DNA of 44,075 nt from Gemmatimonadota bacterium (lineage in GTDB: Bacteria > Gemmatimonadota > Gemmatimonadetes > Gemmatimonadales > GWC2-71-9). Location: positions 1-44,075 of the forward strand of contig QHUK01000036.1 of assembly GCA_003222085.1 (NCBI GenBank). The letters run 5' to 3'. A program made the position numbers and the translations under genes. Shown one piece after another: positions 38,290-44,075 of the stretch. Each line of letters starts with the position of its first letter. Positions within the stretch are counted from its first letter, which is position 1. The notes under the pieces were generated by a model. The model worked only from the letters and a program-made list of their open reading frames with translations, had not been told where the DNA came from and ran no database searches.

Positions 38290-38332
38290 ACGTGTCCCGT
38301 GTCCCGTGTCCCGCGTCCCGTCTCCCGTGTCT
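38290..38332 (+). repeat. Heptamer array J2 (GTGTCCC type) between the four-helix-bundle gene and rarA
   Basis: Pyrimidine-rich GTGTCCC, GTGTCCC, GCGTCCC, GTCTCCC units form the right arm of the J pair. GTG triplets within it provide possible rarA start codons, so the rarA N-terminus is partly repeat-derived. Confidence 0.8.
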
Positions 38333-39694
38333 GACCCCACGCTTTTCCAGGGGAGCGGTCAGGGGAGTAGTGCCGAGCCTCTCGCCGCCCGCATGCGCCC
38401 GACGACACTGGAAGATTTCCTCGGCCAGGAGCACCTGCTCGGCCCCGGCAGGGCGCTGGGCGAGCTGATCCGCCGCGGCGACGTGGGGTCGTGCATCTTC
38501 TGGGGGCCACCCGGCTCCGGCAAGACCACCCTCGCCCGCCTCGTCGCCAATTACACCGACCGCCACTTCGAGCCGTTCTCCGCGGTGACCGAGGGGGTGG
38601 GGCGGGTGCGCGAAATCATCGGGCAGGCGGAAGAGCGACTCAAGTACGAGGGCCGCGGCACCATCCTCTTCTGCGACGAAATCCATCGCTTCAACCGAGC
38701 ACAGCAGGACGCGTTCCTGCCCTGGGTCGAGAACGGCATCATTACGCTGATCGGGGCCACGACCGAGAACCCGAGCTTCGAGCTGACCGCCCCGCTGTTG
38801 TCGCGGTGTCGGGTGTTCGTGTTCGAGCCGTTGAAAGACGAGCACGTCCGGCTAGTGATCGAGCGAGCGATCGCGAAATCGGGAAACGAGACACGGGAAG
38901 CGGGAGACGTGCTGGCCAAGGAGGCGACGGAGGCGCTCGTCACTTACGCCCAGGGCGACGCACGTCGCGCGTTGAACGGATTGGAAGCAGTCCTCAACCA
39001 CGTCGCCAACGTTTCCCGTTTCTCGTTTCCCGTTTCCCGTGAGACGGTGGTTGAGGTGCTGGAACGTCCGCTCCCGGTCTACGACAAGTCCGGCGAGCAG
39101 CATTTCAACCTCATCTCCGCCTTGCACAAGGCCGTGCGCGGGTCGGACGTGGAGGGCTCCCTCTACTGGTTGGCGCGCATGCTCGCGGGCGGTGAAGATC
39201 CGCTCTACATCGCCCGCCGCCTGGTCCGGATCGCCGCGGAGGACGTGGGGCTCGCGGACCCGCGGGCCATGGCCGTCGCGCTCGGCGCCAAAGACGCCTA
39301 CCACTTCCTGGGATCGCCCGAGGGTGAGCTGGCGGTCGCCGAGGCGGTGGTGTACCTCGCCACCGCGCCCAAATCGAACCGCGTCTACACGGCGTTCGCC
39401 CAGGCGATGGACGCCGCCGCGGCGCATCCCGCCGCAGCGGTGCCGCTCCACATCCGCAACGCCCCGACCCCGCTCATGGAGGAGTTGGGGTACGGAGCGG
39501 GGTACAAGTACGCGCATGCGTTCGAGCACGCCTATGTCCCGCAGGAATACCTGCCGGAGGTGCTGCGGGGGGCGAGCTGGTATCAGCCCACGGACTCTGG
39601 CTTCGAAAAGACCATCGGAGAGCGGATGGCGTTCTGGCAAAAACTAAAGGAACGGATTGCGCGGGAAACGGGAAACGAGAAACGGGAAACGTGA
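38327..39694 (+). CDS. rarA: Replication-associated recombination protein RarA (MgsA), AAA+ ATPase
   Basis: The ~455-residue clamp-loader-like ATPase acts at stalled forks. Walker A is GPPGSGKTT, Walker [11 protein letters not shown], sensor 1 [12 protein letters not shown], and the C-terminal RarA segment ([33 protein letters not shown]) is intact. I choose GTG 38327 (MSDPTLFQ); GTG 38306 is possible, but its added residues are encoded by the heptamer array. Arrays H1 and H2 insert at residues ~185-195 and ~228-238, flanking the conserved [11 protein letters not shown] helix. The last ten residues come from hairpin I. The stop is one nucleotide off the next ATG. Confidence 0.94.
   Translation: MSDPTLFQGSGQGSSAEPLAARMRPTTLEDFLGQEHLLGPGRALGELIRRGDVGSCIFWGPPGSGKTTLARLVANYTDRHFEPFSAVTEGVGRVREIIGQAEERLKYEGRGTILFCDEIHRFNRAQQDAFLPWVENGIITLIGATTENPSFELTAPLLSRCRVFVFEPLKDEHVRLVIERAIAKSGNETREAGDVLAKEATEALVTYAQGDARRALNGLEAVLNHVANVSRFSFPVSRETVVEVLERPLPVYDKSGEQHFNLISALHKAVRGSDVEGSLYWLARMLAGGEDPLYIARRLVRIAAEDVGLADPRAMAVALGAKDAYHFLGSPEGELAVAEAVVYLATAPKSNRVYTAFAQAMDAAAAHPAAAVPLHIRNAPTPLMEELGYGAGYKYAHAFEHAYVPQEYLPEVLRGASWYQPTDSGFEKTIGERMAFWQKLKERIARETGNEKRET
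38879..38909 (+). repeat. Heptamer array H1 inside rarA (GGGAAAC-like)
   Basis: Diverged purine-rich units (GGGAAAC, GAGACAC, GGGAAGC, GGGAGAC) in frame, encoding [10 protein letters not shown] in the RarA lid region. Paired with H2. Confidence 0.7.
39010..39040 (+). repeat. Heptamer array H2 inside rarA (GTTTCCC type)
   Basis: GTTTCCC, GTTTCTC, GTTTCCC, GTTTCCC units encode [10 protein letters not shown]. They are the inverted partner of H1; ~100 nt of conserved rarA coding sequence lies between the arms. Confidence 0.75.
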
Positions 39695-39742
39695 TGCTAC
39701 GACAGCGTACGTTTCCCCTTTCCCGTTTCCCGTTTCCCGTGT
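39661..39742 (+). repeat. Compact heptamer hairpin I spanning the rarA stop and the LEA gene start
   Basis: The left arm is 39661-39691 (GGGAAAC units), the loop ~17 nt and the right arm 39709-39742 (GTTTCCC units), pairing over about 30 bp with few mismatches. The rarA TGA and the next gene's ATG both lie in the loop, so the mRNA hairpin presents the start codon at its tip. Confidence 0.85.
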
Positions 39743-40173
39743 TGCTGTGCCTCTCCTGCGCCACCCTTGGCCGCCTGGCGTTCACCGAGCCCGACGTCTC
39801 GCTGCAGGAGATCGCCGTGACCGGGATCGGCCTCACGGGCGGGACCTTCGACCTGGTGTTCGACGTCTTTAACCCCAACGACTATCGCATCCGCTCGACG
39901 CGGCTGGAGGTCGGCGTCGATCTCGAGGGCACCCACTTCGGTGACGCGTTGCTGGACCGGCCCCTCGACCTGTCGCCCACGAATCACAACCGGGTGGTCG
40001 TGCCGGTACGGTTCGAATGGGCCGGGGTGGGCGCGGGGGCCAAAGCGCTGCTCACCCGCCGGGCGGTGGGCTACGGCATCACGGGCCGGGTGCTGCTCGA
40101 CACCCCGCTCGGGGACAAGACCGTCGCGCTCACCGGCAAGGGGAACGTGCCGCTCTTGAAGCTCTTGAAATGA
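39694..40173 (+). CDS. LEA type 2 (WHy-domain) family secreted protein
   Basis: The 159-residue protein starts at ATG 39694. The N-terminus [25 protein letters not shown] acts as a signal sequence, partly encoded by the heptamer array; a cysteine within LLCLSC may be lipidated, though the lipobox is imperfect. The rest matches the water-stress/hypersensitive (LEA_2) beta-sandwich: DVSLQEIAVTGIGL, FDVFNPNDYRI, LEGTHFGDA, VPVRFEW. Related proteins are small envelope lipoproteins of unknown role, some linked to desiccation. It lies between rarA and hflX. Confidence 0.82.
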   Translation: MLRQRTFPLSRFPFPVLLCLSCATLGRLAFTEPDVSLQEIAVTGIGLTGGTFDLVFDVFNPNDYRIRSTRLEVGVDLEGTHFGDALLDRPLDLSPTNHNRVVVPVRFEWAGVGAGAKALLTRRAVGYGITGRVLLDTPLGDKTVALTGKGNVPLLKLLK

Positions 40174-40239
40174 GGGGCTGTTAGATTCGAGTCGAGGAGG
40201 CTTCGAGGCATTCGACAGCTAATCGAGATCCAGCCGCCG

Positions 40240-41565
40240 GTGGAGAAGGCGTTCTTGGTCGGCGCCCCACGCAAGGGGTCCGCCGAGGCGGCACAGGTGG
40301 GAGACCATCTTGACGAGCTCCGCCGGCTCGCCGATACCGCCGGAGCCGAGGTGGTGGGCCAGACCCACCAGCGCGTCGAAGCGCCTACGCCCACCTTCTA
40401 CCTGGGGCAGGGGAAGGTCGAGGAGCTGAAAGGCGTCCTCCAGGATACTCGCTCCACGCTGGTGCTGTTCGACGAGCCCCTCTCGCCCGTGCAGGGGACG
40501 AATCTGGAGAACGCGCTGGCGGTCCGAGTGATGGACCGCACCGAGCTGATCCTCGACATCTTTGCGACCCGCGCGCGCTCGGCGGAGGCAAAGATGCAGG
40601 TGGAGCTGGCACAGCTCGAGTACCTGCTGCCGCGCCTCACGCGCATGTGGACCCACCTCTCGAGGATCCGGGGCGGCATCGGGCTGCGGGGGCCGGGCGA
40701 AACGCAGCTCGAGACCGACCGCCGGGTCATCCGCCGCAAGATCTCGGTCCTGAAGCGACGCCTCGAAGGCGTGGCCGACCACCGCGCGAACCAGCGGCAG
40801 GGTCGGCGCGACCTCCCCAGCGCGGCGTTGGTGGGCTATACCAACGCCGGGAAGTCGAGCATCCTGCGCGCGCTCTCGGGTGCCGACGTCTTCGTGGAGG
40901 ATCGGTTGTTCGCGACGCTCGATACGCTCACCCGCGAGCTCGACGTCGGCGGGGGGTACCGGTTCCGCGTCGCCGACACGGTCGGGTTCATCCGCAAGCT
41001 GCCGCACCATCTGGTCGCGTCGTTCCGCGCCACGCTCGAGGAGGCCCGCGCCGCGGATCTCCTGCTGCACGTCGTCGATGCCGCTCATCCCGGCTGGGAG
41101 GAGCAGGTCAACGTGGTGGAGACGGTGCTGGAGGAGATGGGATTGTACTCGGCGGGAAGCGGGATGCACGATGCGGGAAGCGTGGTACGGGATCGCAAGC
41201 GAGTGGTGTACGTCTTCAACAAGGCCGATCTGATCGGCGACGCCGACGCGTTCCTCGCAGGCGTGCGGGAGCGCTACCCGCACGCGCTGCTCACGTCGGC
41301 GCGCTCCGGATCCCGCATCCCGCATCCCACGGGCGGGGTGGAAGGGTTGCGCAGCGTACTCCGCGCCTCTGCGCAGGCGCTCCGGCCCGTGGCCCGGATC
41401 CACGTGCCCGTCGAGGACGGGAAGCTGCTCGCCGCGCTGTACCGCGACTCCGAAGTGTTGCACGAGTCCCAAGTGGACGGGGTAGTGGAGGTGACCGCGC
41501 GGGTGGACGCGTGGCTCTTGGGCAAGCTGCGGCGCGAGGGCGTGAGCGTCCAGATCGGGTCGTGA
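40240..41565 (+). CDS. hflX: GTPase HflX
   Basis: The 441-residue ribosome-splitting GTPase has the N-terminal HflX domain (ATPTFYLGQGKVEEL-type motif, FDEPLSPVQGTNLE, RTELILDIFATRA, the RGGIGLRGPGETQLE signature) and a C-terminal G domain (G1 GYTNAGKSS, G3 DTVGFI, G4 NKAD). It rescues stalled or heat-damaged ribosomes. The GTG at 40240 is used. Residues ~305-318 and ~356-364, on either side of the NKAD loop, are encoded by heptamer arrays K1 and K2. The gap to the LEA gene is 66 nt. Confidence 0.95.
   Translation: MEKAFLVGAPRKGSAEAAQVGDHLDELRRLADTAGAEVVGQTHQRVEAPTPTFYLGQGKVEELKGVLQDTRSTLVLFDEPLSPVQGTNLENALAVRVMDRTELILDIFATRARSAEAKMQVELAQLEYLLPRLTRMWTHLSRIRGGIGLRGPGETQLETDRRVIRRKISVLKRRLEGVADHRANQRQGRRDLPSAALVGYTNAGKSSILRALSGADVFVEDRLFATLDTLTRELDVGGGYRFRVADTVGFIRKLPHHLVASFRATLEEARAADLLLHVVDAAHPGWEEQVNVVETVLEEMGLYSAGSGMHDAGSVVRDRKRVVYVFNKADLIGDADAFLAGVRERYPHALLTSARSGSRIPHPTGGVEGLRSVLRASAQALRPVARIHVPVEDGKLLAALYRDSEVLHESQVDGVVEVTARVDAWLLGKLRREGVSVQIGS
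41152..41193 (+). repeat. Heptamer array K1 inside hflX (GGGAAGC/GGGATGC type)
   Basis: Units GGGAAGC, GGGATGC, ACGATGC, GGGAAGC in frame in the G domain, in a loop before the G4 NKAD motif. Partner is K2. Confidence 0.7.
41306..41331 (+). repeat. Heptamer array K2 inside hflX (GCATCCC type)
   Basis: GATCCC, GCATCCC, GCATCCC units encode SGSRIPHPTGG in the loop after G4. It complements the GGGATGC variant units of K1. Confidence 0.7.
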
Positions 41566-41631
41566 AACTCCCTCGGTTTCAAAGGGATACATCCTACCAC
41601 TCGTTGCCACGATGATGTTGATTTGGATCAC

Positions 41632-41652
41632 GGTCCGAGCCCCTCTCGGTCC
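41632..41652 (+). terminator. Small hairpin before the riboswitch
   Basis: GGTCCGAG and CTCGGTCC pair at 7 of 8 positions around a 5-nt loop, downstream of hflX and just before the aptamer. No T tract follows, so a terminator role is weakly supported. Confidence 0.25.
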
Positions 41653-41669
41653 CTAGCTTGAGGGCGCAC

Positions 41670-41760
41670 ATCGCGCTGCTCAGAGCAAAGCCGTCGAAAG
41701 ACGGTGACGCAGAGCTACGGGGCTACAGCGGATCTCCGCCATGCTCGCCGGGCCGCCAGC
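41670..41760 (+). ncRNA. Class I cyclic-di-GMP riboswitch (GEMM-I) aptamer
   Basis: GCAAAGC is followed by a 5-bp stem CCGTC/GACGG closed by a GAAA tetraloop (41691-41704). Then comes the invariant-looking GACGCAGAGC, CTACGGGGCTAC, a short GCGG-ATCT-CCGC hairpin (41728-41739), ATG and GCCGGG. This order (tetraloop hairpin, GACGCAaAGC, ACGGG-CTA receptor side, variable hairpin, AUG...GCCGGG) is the GEMM-I consensus. It lies 60-150 nt upstream of a surface lipoprotein gene, a typical GEMM target. Confidence 0.85.
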
Positions 41761-41791
41761 GATCGACCACGGGTCGACAGCTGGCGGCCCG
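41749..41791 (+). promoter_or_regulatory. Expression-platform hairpin overlapping the riboswitch 3' end
   Basis: A perfect 12-bp stem, CGGGCCGCCAGC (41749-41760) with its complement at 41780-41791, encloses a further TCGACC/GGTCGA stem. The left arm uses the aptamer's own 3' strand (GCCGGGCCGCC), so aptamer folding and this hairpin should exclude one another. No T run follows, so it may act by Rho, RNA processing or translation rather than intrinsic termination. Confidence 0.6.
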
Positions 41792-41820
41792 TTCGCGTTC
41801 ACTCCTGCCGAGGGCGCATC

Positions 41821-44075
41821 ATGACGTTCAGGCATAAGCTGGCGCATCGCCTGGCCCTGCTCAGAGACCGCGCGGTTGCCGTGGCGGTCGCTGGGCTCGC
41901 CCTTCTGTGGGTCGCGAGCTGCGAGAGACCGCTCACCGTCACCGAGCCGAATCCGTCAGTCGCACAACTCGTCGTTTCCCCAAACGTCGTCACGCTGCAG
42001 CAAAATCAGTCGCAGGATTTCACGGCCGTCGGTTTCACGACGACCGGTGACAGCGCGCAGATCGGCGTCACGTGGAGCGTGACGGGCGGGACGATCGACA
42101 CGAGCTCGAGCGGCAAGCGGCACTACGGCCATTACAAGAACGCGAGCTGCGGCAACTTCAAGGTCGCCGCGACCAGCCATCCCGGCTCGAAGAGCGACAC
42201 GGCCAACGTCACGGTGACCTGCGCGCCGTCGCCGGTCGCATCCGTCAGTGTCGCGCCGCCGTCGGCCACGGTCCCGGTGGGTCAGTCGGTGCAGCTCAGC
42301 GCCACGCCAAAGGATGCCAACGGCAACGCGCTCACCGGGCGCGCGGTGACGTGGTCGAGCAGCAACACGTCGGTCGCCAACGTCGACGGCAGCGGGCTCG
42401 TCACCGCCGCGGCGGCAGGCTCGGCGACGATCACCGCGACGAGCGAAGGGCAGAGCGGCACCTCCAGCATCACCGTGACGCCCCCGGCGGCGAACAAGTT
42501 CGTCATCGGCGACCGGGTGCAAACGACCGACGTCACGAACATCCGGAACGCGCCTGCCGTCTCCGGGACGTTGGTGGGAACCCAGCCGGCGGGCGCTCAG
42601 GGCACGGTCGTCGGCGGTCCCGTGGTCGACGCGGCAGGGGACCAGGCGATTCGCTGGCAGGTCGACTTCGACCAGGGAGCGGACGGCTGGGCGGCCGAGC
42701 CCTACCTCACCAAGGCGGTGGCGGTGGTACCGGTGAGCTCGGTGACGGTGAGCCCGGCATCGGCGACCGTGCAGGTGGGCCAGACCGTCCAGCTCACGGC
42801 GACCCCGAAGGATGCGAGCGGGAACCCGTTGACCGGACGTGCGGTGACCTGGTCGAGCAGCAACACGGCGGTCGCCAGCGTTGACGGCAACGGGCTCGTC
42901 ACCGGCGGGACGTCAGGCTCGGCGACGATTACCGCCACCAGCGAGGGACAGAGCGGGACTTCGAGCATCACCGTGTCCGGCGTGGCGGTGAGCTCGGTGA
43001 CGGTGACTCCGGCGTCGGCGAACCTGCCGGTGGGCCAGACCGTCCAGCTCACGGCGACCCCGAAGGACGCGAACGGAAACCCGCTGACCGGACGGATGGT
43101 GACGTGGTCGAGCAGCAACAACTCGGTGGCGTCGGTCACCAGCAGCGGCCTCGTGTCCGGCGGGGCGGCGGGGTCGGCGACGATCACCGCGACCAGCGAG
43201 GGACAGAGCGGCACCGCCAGCATCACCGTGACGAGCGTCCCGGTGGCGTCGGTGAGCGTGACGCCGACGTCGGCCAACGTGAATGAAGGCAAGACGGTGC
43301 AGCTCACGGCGACGCCGAAGGACGGGGGCGGCAACCCGCTGTCGGGGCGGACGATCGCGTGGTCGAGCAGCAACACGGCGGTCGCGACGGTGAGCTCGAG
43401 CGGGCTCGTGACCGGCAAGGTGGCAGGCTCGGCGACGATCACGGCCACGAGCGAGGGTCAGAGCGGCGCGTCGGCCATTACGGTGGTGCATGTGCCGGTG
43501 GCCTCGGTGACCGTGAGCCCGGCGTCGGGGAGCGTGCCGGTCGGGAGTACGCTCCAGCTGACGGCGACCCCGAAGGACGCGAGCGGCAACGCGCTGACGG
43601 GACGGACGATCACGTGGTCGAGCAGCGACAATTCGGTCGCGACGGTGAGCTCGAGCGGGCTCGTGAGCGGCGTGGTGGCGGGTTCCGCGACGATCACGGC
43701 CACGAGCGAAGGGCAGAGCGGCCCGTCGGCCATCACGGTCACGCCGCCGTCCGCGGGCGCGACGTTCGGGCACGTGTTCATCGTGACGGAGGAGAACACC
43801 AACTACTCGAGCGTCATCGGCAGCTCGTCGATGCCGTATTTGAACGGCCTGGCGCAACAGTACGGGCTGGCGACGCAGTACTACGCCAATACCCATCCGT
43901 CGATCGGGAACTACTTCGAGCTGTCGACGGGCCAGATCATCTCGAACAACGACGGCTTCTCGACCGTCCAGAACGTCCCGAACGTCGTACGCAGCTTGCT
44001 CGCGGCCGGGAAGACGTGGAAGTCGTATGCGGAGAGCATTCCGAACGCGTGCTACCTCGGCGGCGATACCGGGAA
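41821..44075 (+). CDS. Big_2-repeat surface lipoprotein with SH3-like domain and C-terminal phosphoesterase domain (3' truncated)
   Basis: More than 751 residues, open at the window edge. A signal peptide ends in the lipobox V-A-S-C (Cys34). After an N-terminal Ig-like region come five bacterial Ig-like Big_2 units (~84-86 residues, each ending SATITATSEGQSG). An SH3-like domain (FVIGDRVQTT...NIRNAP...WAAEPYLTKA) lies between units one and two. From ~43765 the sequence HVFIVTEENTNYSSVIG, then MPYLNGLAQQYGLATQYYAN and THPSIGNYFELSTGQ, matches the start of the PF04185 phosphoesterase (phospholipase C/acid phosphatase) family. It is probably an outer-surface enzyme on a stalk, controlled by the cyclic-di-GMP riboswitch upstream. 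The ATG at 41821 has GAGGG 7 nt upstream. Confidence 0.88.
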   Translation, partial: MTFRHKLAHRLALLRDRAVAVAVAGLALLWVASCERPLTVTEPNPSVAQLVVSPNVVTLQQNQSQDFTAVGFTTTGDSAQIGVTWSVTGGTIDTSSSGKRHYGHYKNASCGNFKVAATSHPGSKSDTANVTVTCAPSPVASVSVAPPSATVPVGQSVQLSATPKDANGNALTGRAVTWSSSNTSVANVDGSGLVTAAAAGSATITATSEGQSGTSSITVTPPAANKFVIGDRVQTTDVTNIRNAPAVSGTLVGTQPAGAQGTVVGGPVVDAAGDQAIRWQVDFDQGADGWAAEPYLTKAVAVVPVSSVTVSPASATVQVGQTVQLTATPKDASGNPLTGRAVTWSSSNTAVASVDGNGLVTGGTSGSATITATSEGQSGTSSITVSGVAVSSVTVTPASANLPVGQTVQLTATPKDANGNPLTGRMVTWSSSNNSVASVTSSGLVSGGAAGSATITATSEGQSGTASITVTSVPVASVSVTPTSANVNEGKTVQLTATPKDGGGNPLSGRTIAWSSSNTAVATVSSSGLVTGKVAGSATITATSEGQSGASAITVVHVPVASVTVSPASGSVPVGSTLQLTATPKDASGNALTGRTITWSSSDNSVATVSSSGLVSGVVAGSATITATSEGQSGPSAITVTPPSAGATFGHVFIVTEENTNYSSVIGSSSMPYLNGLAQQYGLATQYYANTHPSIGNYFELSTGQIISNNDGFSTVQNVPNVVRSLLAAGKTWKSYAESIPNACYLGGDTG
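42421..43730 (+). repeat. Tandem ~252-258-bp DNA repeats encoding Big_2 units
   Basis: The segment encoding GSATITATSEGQSG recurs near 42421, 42920, 43176, 43432 and 43686. Spacing is ~252-258 bp except the first interval (~498 bp), which contains the SH3-like insert. The near-identity at DNA level makes copy-number change by recombination likely. Confidence 0.8.

Noticed and set aside
36630..39742. CRISPR array
   Set aside because: The repeats are 7-nt tandem units in inverted pairs without unique spacers of constant length, and no cas genes are near.

Overview
The window is a GC-rich, gene-dense bacterial chromosome segment of about 44 kb with 37 protein genes and no rRNA or tRNA genes. 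The gene set indicates a diderm bacterium: Tol-Pal-associated CpoB, LptD, lipoproteins, TatA/TatC, a PpiD-like foldase. It also carries a bacterial geranylgeranylglyceryl-phosphate-synthase-family protein, long TPR proteins with proline/acid-rich linkers, and Big_2-rich surface lipoproteins. This mixture is most like Gemmatimonadota. That placement is an inference from gene content, since no marker rRNA is present.

Layout. 1-4295 (+): the 3' end of cpoB, then one unbroken reading frame joining a complete TatC to an LptD-like outer-membrane assembly protein. 4417-5295: a lipoprotein. 5355-13934 (+): hutH-hutU-hutI (histidine to formiminoglutamate), a TPR protein, a polyprenyl diphosphate synthase, a DUF4321 membrane protein and tatA. 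13931-15763 (-): a PpiD-like foldase, convergent with tatA and divergent from the next block. 15911-27450 (+): TPR protein, aroQ, an Xaa-Pro peptidase, accB-pilT-accC, comB, ftsK, yraN, recA, recX, with many 1-14 nt overlaps. 27398-30204 (-): pssA and a translationally coupled, more A/T-rich LtaS/sulfatase-type membrane enzyme. 30435-37823 (+): alaS, a 103-residue unknown, the GGGPS-like gene, gmhA-like, a fabG-like SDR, acpS, cca and a ZIP transporter. 37795-38217 (-): a four-helix-bundle (23S rRNA intervening-sequence protein family) gene. 38327-41565 (+): rarA, a LEA-2 lipoprotein and hflX. 41566-44075 (+): a class I cyclic-di-GMP (GEMM) riboswitch ahead of a lipoprotein with tandem Big_2 domains, an SH3-like domain and the start of a PF04185-type phosphoesterase, cut off by the window edge.

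The most unusual signal is a family of heptanucleotide arrays with units such as GGGAAAC, GGAACGC, GGGACAC and GGGAGCG. They mostly occur as purine-left / pyrimidine-right inverted pairs. Some fill the gaps hutH/hutU, ftsK/yraN and gmhA/fabG. Others lie inside the coding sequences of hutI, ftsK, alaS, cca, rarA and hflX. One pair brackets the four-helix-bundle gene. Because 7 is not a multiple of 3 and no unit creates a stop on either strand, the arrays read through in all six frames. I suggest they are a mobile or intervening-sequence-like element family associated with the four-helix-bundle protein. That is a hypothesis with testable predictions, not an established fact.

No stretch over 300 bases lacks a gene. 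The largest gaps are 41566-41820 (riboswitch), 30205-30434 (divergent pssA/alaS leader region with an imperfect palindrome) and 25071-25256 (heptamer element B and the yraN leader).
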